Shown here in pieces: positions 52,987 through 59,450 of a stretch of DNA of 64,000 nt (positions are counted from its first letter, which is position 1; each line of letters opens with the position of its first letter). The stretch is from CAVPCZ01 sp963779225. GTDB lineage: Bacteria > Bacteroidota > Ignavibacteria > UBA10030 > UBA6906. The stretch covers positions 372,001-436,000 of the forward strand of contig CAVZWW010000003.1 of assembly GCA_963779225.1 (NCBI GenBank), given 5' to 3'. The translations under genes and the position numbers were made by a program. The notes below the pieces were generated by a model. It had not been told where the DNA came from. It ran no database searches and saw only the letters and a program-made list of their open reading frames with translations.

Positions 52987-53868
52987 ATGCTCCTCCCTTG
53001 GCGTCTTGTTGTCATTGCGGCGTTTTTGCTCTCCGGACCGATGCCGACGGCTGCCCAGGTCACCGTCACCGACGACCTTCACCGTACCGTGACGCTCCCG
53101 GCACCGGCCCGGCGTATCGTTTCGCTGGCGCCGAGCATCACGGAATCGTTGTTCGCCATCGGGGCGGGAGAACAGGTCGTCGGTGTTACTGAGTACTGCA
53201 CCTTTCCTCCGGAGGCAGCCCGCAGGGTGCACGTCGGGGGTATGATCACTCCCAGCATCGAGAGGATTGTCAGTCTGAAGCCCGATCTGATCCTTGTCAG
53301 CATGGAAGGAAATCTCCGCGAGGATTTTCTGCGGCTTACCGATCTGCATGCGCCGGTGGTGGTCACCAACCCTCGCACGCTTGATGATATCGCACACTCG
53401 CTGCGTCTCCTCGGCACACTCACCGGACACACGGATGAAGCAGACTCGCTGGTGCACCGGCTGGCGGAGCGGCGGCGGCATCTTTTCGACAGGGTGACCT
53501 CCCGGACGCAACGTGTACTCATGTTTGTGTCACTCCAGCCCCTGATTGCGGTCGGTGCGGGGACTTTTCTTCACGACCTTCTCACCGGCGCCGGCGCCTC
53601 AAACCTGGCTGCGTACACGGGCATGACCTATCCGGCCTACAGCCGCGAAGCGGTAACGGCCGAGGACCCGGATGTCCTTCTGATCCTCTCTGATGCTCTT
53701 CCCGCGCTTGATCATGTGACGACGCTTTTCCCTGAATGGGAACGTCTGACTGCCGTTCGAAAAGGACGTGTGTTCCTCGTGGATGCAGATCTTGTCTCCC
53801 GTCCCGGCCCCCGCGCTGTGGACGGCCTCGAACTCCTTGTGTCGCTTATCCAAACAGGACCCCCATGA
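52987..53868 (+). CDS. Periplasmic substrate-binding protein, BtuF-like (vitamin B12/heme/siderophore)
   Basis: A 293-residue class III binding protein with a signal peptide (about 1-24, ending PTAAQ). The mature part starts VTVTDDLHRTVTLP and continues RIVSLAPSITESLFAIGAG, the two-lobe helical-backbone pattern of BtuF and FhuD-type proteins. No permease or ATPase gene follows; the next gene is a kinase joined by ATGA overlap. So the transporter partner is elsewhere. The long upstream frame (from 52612) runs through murA and is rejected. Confidence 0.85.
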   Translation: MLLPWRLVVIAAFLLSGPMPTAAQVTVTDDLHRTVTLPAPARRIVSLAPSITESLFAIGAGEQVVGVTEYCTFPPEAARRVHVGGMITPSIERIVSLKPDLILVSMEGNLREDFLRLTDLHAPVVVTNPRTLDDIAHSLRLLGTLTGHTDEADSLVHRLAERRRHLFDRVTSRTQRVLMFVSLQPLIAVGAGTFLHDLLTGAGASNLAAYTGMTYPAYSREAVTAEDPDVLLILSDALPALDHVTTLFPEWERLTAVRKGRVFLVDADLVSRPGPRAVDGLELLVSLIQTGPP

Positions 53869-54488
53869 CCCCTCGTTCCAACGTGTTCATCGCCGTGGCC
53901 GGCAACATCGGATCAGGCAAATCGTCCCTTACAAGGCTTCTCAGCAAAGAAAAGGGGTGGACACCGATGTTCGAGTCGGTGGAGGACAATCCGTATCTCA
54001 GTGACTTCTACGCCGACATGCGCCGCTGGTCGTTTCAGCTTCAGGTGTATTTTCTCTCAAACCGGTTCCGTTCACACAAGTCGATCACCGAGGGGGATCG
54101 TTCGGTTGTCCTGGACCGCGTGATTTATGAGGATGCCGAAATCTTCGCCCGAAACCTGTTTGAGATCGGGAACATGGAGGAGAGGGACTACCGGAATTAC
54201 ATCGCCCTGTACGAGGTCATGACGGAATACCTGCATCCGCCGGATCTGCTCATTTACCTGCGTGCCAATGTGGACACCCTCATGCGACAGATCGCCCAGC
54301 GCGGCCGGGATTTCGAACAGTCCATCAAGCGGGAATACCTGGAACAGCTGAACCGCCATTATGAAGCGTGGATCCAGCGGTACGCGAAGGGGAAGCTGCT
54401 GGTGGTGGAGTCGGACAATCTGGATTTTGTGAACAGCCGTGAAGATCTGGAGCGGGTGCTTCGTTGGATTGAGGAGAACCTGGGGTGA
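53865..54488 (+). CDS. Deoxynucleoside kinase
   Basis: A 207-residue dNK/DGK-family kinase phosphorylating deoxynucleosides for salvage. P-loop GNIGSGKSS, the substrate-side ESVEDNPYLSDFY, the DRVIYEDAEIFA block and lid YLRANVDTLMRQIAQRGRDFE (in parts YLRANVDTL, QIAQRGRDFE). The ATG overlaps the BtuF-like stop. Common in Bacteroidota and Firmicutes. Nucleoside specificity cannot be read by eye. Confidence 0.9.
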   Translation: MTPRSNVFIAVAGNIGSGKSSLTRLLSKEKGWTPMFESVEDNPYLSDFYADMRRWSFQLQVYFLSNRFRSHKSITEGDRSVVLDRVIYEDAEIFARNLFEIGNMEERDYRNYIALYEVMTEYLHPPDLLIYLRANVDTLMRQIAQRGRDFEQSIKREYLEQLNRHYEAWIQRYAKGKLLVVESDNLDFVNSREDLERVLRWIEENLG

Positions 54489-54567
54489 TGGTCTCCCCCG
54501 CCTGCCGATGGCTTTTTTCGTCCCCCCCGGGGGGGAGTGGTGTGCGGAGTGAGTTGCCGGCCGGTGT

Positions 54568-55371
54568 TTAGAAGAGCAGCATCCGGAAGGCAATGATAAA
54601 GAGGAACAGGGCGAAGATCTTCTTCAGCACCGTCACCTTGGTCTTGTTTGCCAGATGCGCACCGACTGCAGCGAGTGGCACGCAGCCTGCGATCAGCGGC
54701 AGAGCATGAAGCCAGTCTACATAACCCAGCGTGCCGGCCGGCACGAGTGGCTTTCCCCATCCTTCAAGAGCATATCCCGCCCCTGCCGCCAGCGCAGTGA
54801 TGACGATCGTGGCGCTTGACGTCCCCAGCGCTTTTTTGAGCGGGAACTTCAGAATCGAATGCATGATCGGGATGGAGAGCACGCCGCCGCCGACACCCGC
54901 CAGAGAAGACACCAGTCCGACAACGGCACCCGTGAGCAGTAACGCGGGTGTGAACAGCGGGGGCATTTCTTCCTTTTTCGGTTTGCGCATCTCGGCAAAG
55001 AGCCGCAGGGCAGAGAGCAGGACGACGAGTGCGAAGATCTGGCGCAGTGTTTTGCCTGCCAGAGCTCCCGCGAGCATTGCCCCTCCTGTACTCCCCGCAA
55101 CACTTGCCGTGCCGAGGAGAATCACCGCCCGCCACACCACGTGCCCGTTCCGCGCGTACTGAAGCGCAGAGGAGAACGAGGCAAACACCACGATGAGCAG
55201 GCTTGTCCCGAAGGCAAGGTGGGTGGAGACAAGCGAAGACACCTGGATACCCGCGTAGAAGTAGAGCAGGATGGGCACAAGGATGATTCCTCCGCCCACG
55301 CCGAAGAAGCCCGCAAGGAATCCCGCGGCACAGCCTCCGAGCAACAGAAGCAGGATCTGAAGCAGATCCAC
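54568..55371 (-). CDS. TauE/SafE family membrane transporter
   Basis: A 267-residue polytopic protein with about eight hydrophobic segments. Two family repeats are seen, each starting with a glycine-rich helix: LAGFFGVGGGIILVPIL and LVSSLAGVGGGVLSIPIM. Members export or import small anions such as sulfite, sulfoacetate or taurine. The third gene after tmk and the S41 protease, 11 nt downstream, but no sulfur genes are nearby. Substrate unknown. Confidence 0.87.
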   Translation of the reverse strand: MDLLQILLLLLGGCAAGFLAGFFGVGGGIILVPILLYFYAGIQVSSLVSTHLAFGTSLLIVVFASFSSALQYARNGHVVWRAVILLGTASVAGSTGGAMLAGALAGKTLRQIFALVVLLSALRLFAEMRKPKKEEMPPLFTPALLLTGAVVGLVSSLAGVGGGVLSIPIMHSILKFPLKKALGTSSATIVITALAAGAGYALEGWGKPLVPAGTLGYVDWLHALPLIAGCVPLAAVGAHLANKTKVTVLKKIFALFLFIIAFRMLLF

Positions 55372-55382
55372 GTTGGTTTTCC

Positions 55383-57053
55383 TTATGCGCCGATGCGCTG
55401 GCGGTACTGCTTCTGATTCTGTAAGAGCCCCAGTGCTGCCCGGAGCTGCGTGTCGCTCTTGAAGGAGGCCTCGATGCGTCCGCGGTCATTCCAGAGACGG
55501 GCGCTCAGTTCGATCGCCAGTTCGTTGCGAATGTGATCCGTATACCGATCGAATCCGCGGGTTTTTTCCTTGACCAGTGCAGCGGCGAGCAGATCCAGAT
55601 CGGCCAGGATTTCCTTGCTATAACGAGCTTTTTCGGCACCTTGCCGCAGATCCCCCACTTTCTTCTCGGTGTCTTCCTGGAAATCGAATTTCTCTTTTTC
55701 CAGGAATGCGCGGAAGGCGGAGAGGACATCGTCAGTCACGGCACCGCTGGTGTCAGTCTTGTGTTCGGCGACATACCGGTTGGCAAACCGGAAGAACATG
55801 GACTTCCGCTGGAGTTCGCGCACCATCGGTCCCGGATCCACAGATTCCACGGTGGAATCCGGAGCAATTCCTCCGAGTTCAAAGACTTTCCGTCCGCGTG
55901 CCGTCCTGTACTCTTTCCGGAGGCTGTCAGGAGTAATGGTGAACACGCCGTTTTTATCGCGATGAATGTAGTCAATTTCCTGGATACTCCGGCCGCTCGG
56001 GATGTAATAGCGGGCCGTGGTGATCTTCAGCTGTGCTCCGTAGTTGAGCGGGATGATCGTCTGGACAAGGCCTTTGCCGAACGTCCGGGTTCCCACGACC
56101 AGGGCACGATCCATATCCTGCAGGCTTCCTGCCACGATTTCGCTTGCGCTTGCGCTGTTACGGTCGGTAAGGACAACGAGTGGCACAGAGGGTATGACGG
56201 GCTCTTCCGATGAAAAGTACTTCTTCTCTGCGTCGGGCCTGCGTCCCCTGGTGCTGACGATCAGGCTGCCGCGGGGGACGAATTTGCCGACCACATCCAC
56301 TGCGGCGTCGAGGAGCCCTCCCGGATTTCCCCGCAGATCAAGCACAACGCCTTTCAGATCGCCGTCCAGCTTCATTTCTTTGATTGCCTGGCGCACTTCG
56401 TCGCCGGCACGGCGGGAAAACCGTTCCAGCCTGATATAGCCGATGCCGTTCTCCAGTATGCCTGCATAGGTCACATTCTTCATCTGAATCTCTTCCCGGA
56501 CGAGCACAAACTCGAGCGGTTTTTCTTCGCCTTCGCGTTCCACAATCACCCTCACCTCGGTACCGGGATCGCCGCGTGTCAGGCCGCGGATCTCGTCGGG
56601 TCTTTTTCCTGCAACGTCGGTGCCGTCGATTTTCAACAAACGGTCTCCCGGCAGAATCCCCTGACGCTGTGCGGAGTATCCTTCCATGACGGAGATCACC
56701 CGGACAGCACCATCGCGCATGCCGATCGTCACCCCGACGCCTCCGTACTTTCCGTTGGTCAGGAGTTCGACTTCATCGCCGTTTTCTTTGTCGATATACA
56801 CTGTATACGGATCAAGTGTGCCGAGCATTCCTTCGACACCCGCTTGCATGAATTTTTCGGGATCGATCTCGTCGACGTAGCTCGTGGCAACTTCTTTGTA
56901 GACGCGTCCGAAGACATCGATACTTTTGTTGATCTTCAGAAAGAGATCATTCTCCGGCAGGAGCATAAAACCGCCGAAGACGGCGATTGCTGCAAGCACG
57001 CAAATTGCTGTTATCGCATGTTGTTGAACCGGACGTCCGCGCTTCATTGACAT
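55383..57053 (-). CDS. S41 family C-terminal processing peptidase
   Basis: A 556-residue periplasmic CtpA/Prc-type serine protease. A signal anchor (about 13-32) precedes a PDZ domain (about 85-165, GVGVTIGMRDGAVRVISV) and the S41 domain with nucleophile Ser in DRNSASASEI and general base Lys in TFGKGLVQT. The C-terminal 130 residues are helical. It processes or degrades envelope proteins. ATG at 57053 with GGAG 6 nt upstream fits; 57047 and 57071 are alternatives. Confidence 0.92.
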   Translation of the reverse strand: MSMKRGRPVQQHAITAICVLAAIAVFGGFMLLPENDLFLKINKSIDVFGRVYKEVATSYVDEIDPEKFMQAGVEGMLGTLDPYTVYIDKENGDEVELLTNGKYGGVGVTIGMRDGAVRVISVMEGYSAQRQGILPGDRLLKIDGTDVAGKRPDEIRGLTRGDPGTEVRVIVEREGEEKPLEFVLVREEIQMKNVTYAGILENGIGYIRLERFSRRAGDEVRQAIKEMKLDGDLKGVVLDLRGNPGGLLDAAVDVVGKFVPRGSLIVSTRGRRPDAEKKYFSSEEPVIPSVPLVVLTDRNSASASEIVAGSLQDMDRALVVGTRTFGKGLVQTIIPLNYGAQLKITTARYYIPSGRSIQEIDYIHRDKNGVFTITPDSLRKEYRTARGRKVFELGGIAPDSTVESVDPGPMVRELQRKSMFFRFANRYVAEHKTDTSGAVTDDVLSAFRAFLEKEKFDFQEDTEKKVGDLRQGAEKARYSKEILADLDLLAAALVKEKTRGFDRYTDHIRNELAIELSARLWNDRGRIEASFKSDTQLRAALGLLQNQKQYRQRIGA

Positions 57054-57074
57054 TTCTTTCTCCGCATACACTGA

Positions 57075-57695
57075 CTATGGTTGTATACATCCTCGTGAGA
57101 TCAACAGAGTCCAGATCTCTTCATGCACATCGTCAATCGGCCTTGTGCCATCCACGCAGACAACCCGTTCCGGAAACTTTTCTGCAAGTCCCCGGAAACC
57201 GGTGCGGACGCGTTCATAGAAAAGGTGCCCGGACGATTCCATCCGGTCAAACGACTGCCCGGTTGCCTGGCGGCGGCGTTCAATCTCGCCGACCGGGATA
57301 TCGACCACGATGGTCAGGTCGGGATCCGTTCCGCCGCTCGCCACGTTGTTGATCTGGCGGATCGCCTCCAGGTTCAGGCCTCGTCCGTACCCCTGGTACG
57401 CCGTCGTTGAATCATAGTAGCGGTCGCAAATGACGGTATCCCCCCGCTCCAGGGCGGGGCGGATGACTTCGGTGACAAGCTGTGCCCGGCTGGCCGAAAA
57501 CAGGAAGAGCTCGGCGGCATTGCAGAGCTCGAGATGTTGCCTGTCCAGCAGAATTTCCCTCAGACGTTCTGAGATTCTTGTGCCGCCCGGTTCGCGCAGG
57601 GTCACCACCTTCTGCCGGCGGCCAAGCCGGTCGGCCAGCTTGTGCGCCTGGGTGGTCTTTCCGCTGAAATCCAATCCTTCGAATGTCAGAAACAT
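57075..57695 (-). CDS. tmk: Thymidylate kinase
   Basis: A 206-residue kinase making dTDP from dTMP. P-loop EGLDFSGKTTQ, the DRYYDSTTAYQGYGRGL region and lid RRRQATGQSFDRME are typical. The ATG at 57695 is 5 nt below the predicted -10, so the mRNA may be leaderless. First gene of tmk-S41-TauE. Confidence 0.95.
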   Translation of the reverse strand: MFLTFEGLDFSGKTTQAHKLADRLGRRQKVVTLREPGGTRISERLREILLDRQHLELCNAAELFLFSASRAQLVTEVIRPALERGDTVICDRYYDSTTAYQGYGRGLNLEAIRQINNVASGGTDPDLTIVVDIPVGEIERRRQATGQSFDRMESSGHLFYERVRTGFRGLAEKFPERVVCVDGTRPIDDVHEEIWTLLISRGCIQP

Positions 57696-57700
57696 TGTAT

Positions 57701-57729
57701 AACGTACAAATTTTGTGCCGACGAATCAA
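57701..57729 (-). promoter_or_regulatory. Candidate promoter of tmk
   Basis: TTGATT (57724-57729), 17 nt, TACGTT (57701-57706) on the minus strand. The -10 ends 5 nt before the ATG. Confidence 0.45.
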
Positions 57730-57764
57730 CGGCCACGGTACCATTCTTGTTTGATTTCCGGCAC

Positions 57765-57796
57765 CTTGCACCTGAACCCGCTTTTCTGTACCTTTT
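57765..57796 (+). promoter_or_regulatory. Candidate promoter of the ECF sigma gene
   Basis: CTTG (57765-57768), 20 nt, TACCTTTT (57789-57796), the same arrangement as the BtuF-like promoter. Predicted leader 6-8 nt. Confidence 0.45.
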
Positions 57797-57808
57797 CGCA
57801 CATTTCCG

Positions 57809-58468
57809 ATGCCTCGTCCAAAAACCACATCATCTCGCCCGCGCAAGGCCTCTCCTCCCGCTGTCGACCTCAAGGAACAGAGACGGCAGCAATCCCGTGT
57901 GGAGGATTCCCGGCTCATCAAGGATGCTCTTACCGGGGACGACAGTGCGTATGCGAAGTTGATGCACAAATACCACGACGCCATCTTCAACTTCGTCCAC
58001 CGCATGGTACATGACCGGGAGCAGGTGGAAGATCTCACGCAGGAGGCCTTCATCAAGGCCTTTGCCTCGCTGAAGAACTTCAACGAAGAATTCGCCTTTT
58101 CCACCTGGCTCTACAAGATCGCCACCAACAACTGCATCGATTTCATTCGCAAGCGGAAACTCCAGATGTATTCGATCGACAAACCGATCGAGTCAAAAGA
58201 CAGCGATTATGTCTTCGAATTGCCGGATGATTCATACGAGGCGGATAGGGAGCTCATCAGTGACCAGCGGGCCGTCCTCCTGCGCGAGGCGATCGATCAG
58301 CTCCCGGAAAAGTACAGGCGCGTGATCATGCTGCGTCACAGTAACGAACAGAGCTACGAGGAAATCGCGGCGGCTCTGAAACTCCCTATCGGGACCGTAA
58401 AAGCCCATATTTTCCGGGCACGGGAACTCCTCTACAGGCAACTGCGGCACAAAATCCGCCATTATTGA
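57809..58468 (+). CDS. ECF-type RNA polymerase sigma factor
   Basis: A 219-residue group 4 sigma factor. After a basic disordered N-terminus (about 1-30), region 2 (HKYHDAIFNFVHRMVHDREQ, then EDLTQEAFIKAF) and region 4 (QLPEKYRRVIMLRHSNEQSYEEIA) are complete, separated by an acidic linker. No anti-sigma factor gene follows; the next gene (67 nt) codes for an exported beta-rich protein. Regulation must come from an unlinked partner or from promoter control. Divergent from tmk. Confidence 0.93.
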   Translation: MPRPKTTSSRPRKASPPAVDLKEQRRQQSRVEDSRLIKDALTGDDSAYAKLMHKYHDAIFNFVHRMVHDREQVEDLTQEAFIKAFASLKNFNEEFAFSTWLYKIATNNCIDFIRKRKLQMYSIDKPIESKDSDYVFELPDDSYEADRELISDQRAVLLREAIDQLPEKYRRVIMLRHSNEQSYEEIAAALKLPIGTVKAHIFRARELLYRQLRHKIRHY

Positions 58469-58535
58469 TGCCCGGCTGGTGCAACCCGCACCACCAATCT
58501 CGCGTATACGAGAGTGAAAGGTACACAGAACGACT

Positions 58536-59426
58536 ATGCGACGAACAGCTCTCCATATCGTCCTTGCCTTCACCGCTGTTTTCGCCCCCCTTTCTGCTCA
58601 CGCAGGAGCGGGGTCACAGGGGGAGAAGGGCATCCGCGAGATCGGCAGAACCACCGAGAAGGAAATCAAGGTGATTCTGAACTCCTCTTTTGGCACGGTC
58701 ATCATCAGCAAAGGCGAAGGGGAAAAGATCTTCGTCATGGAGAGCACCCCCGGCAGGGAGAGCGAAGGCCGGATGGATGTGCAGTATTCGGTTCGCAACC
58801 GGATCGGATATCTGGAAATCTCACTTGGCGAGCAGGGAGAAGACCGGGGAAGCGGCAAAAAGAGTTTTCACCTCGAAGACTTCGATCGGGGAAAATGGTA
58901 TCTGCGCTTTACCGACGCCATTCCCATTTCGTTTGACGTGGAGCTCGGTGTGGGCCGCGGCGATTTTAACCTTTCCGGACTTGAGGTCAAGGACTTCAAT
59001 CTTTCAACCGGTGCGAGCGATGTTTTGCTTGCCTTCGATTCGCCGAACAGCCAGGAGATTGAGAATTTAAATATCGAATCCGGGGTCAGCAAATTCGACG
59101 CGCGCAATCTGAACAACGCCAACTTCAAGCGCTTCAGATTTCAGGGGGGTGTCGGTTCGTATACGCTCGATTTCGGCGGAGTGCTGCGGCATGAGGTGGA
59201 TGTGGATATCGAGGTCGGTCTCGGACTGGTGACTCTTGTTGTGCCTCAGGACATCGGCGCCCGCGTGATGTACGAGGAGAGCTGGGCATCAAAACTCGAT
59301 TGTGACCGCGATTTCCGGAGCGCCGGAGAGAACACCTACATCAGCGAAAATTATCACAACGTCTCCGGAAAGATGAATATCAACATCGACTCCGGCCTAG
59401 GCAGTATCAAGGTGCGTCGCCGCTAG
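58536..59426 (+). CDS. Exported beta-rich protein (toast_rack/DUF4097-like), unknown function
   Basis: A 296-residue protein with a signal peptide (about 1-23, ending SAHAG). The mature chain has the repeated short-strand pattern of toast_rack or DUF4097 sheets: GVGRGDFNLSGLEVKDFNLS, GASDVLLAF, FRFQGGVGSYTLDFGG, VEVGLGLVTLVVP-like segments. Such proteins often sit next to stress sensors. Its placement directly after the ECF sigma gene suggests co-regulation; the role is unknown. Confidence 0.72.
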   Translation: MRRTALHIVLAFTAVFAPLSAHAGAGSQGEKGIREIGRTTEKEIKVILNSSFGTVIISKGEGEKIFVMESTPGRESEGRMDVQYSVRNRIGYLEISLGEQGEDRGSGKKSFHLEDFDRGKWYLRFTDAIPISFDVELGVGRGDFNLSGLEVKDFNLSTGASDVLLAFDSPNSQEIENLNIESGVSKFDARNLNNANFKRFRFQGGVGSYTLDFGGVLRHEVDVDIEVGLGLVTLVVPQDIGARVMYEESWASKLDCDRDFRSAGENTYISENYHNVSGKMNINIDSGLGSIKVRRR

Positions 59427-59450
59427 GGCGCACCTCCCCGCCAGCAGCAT

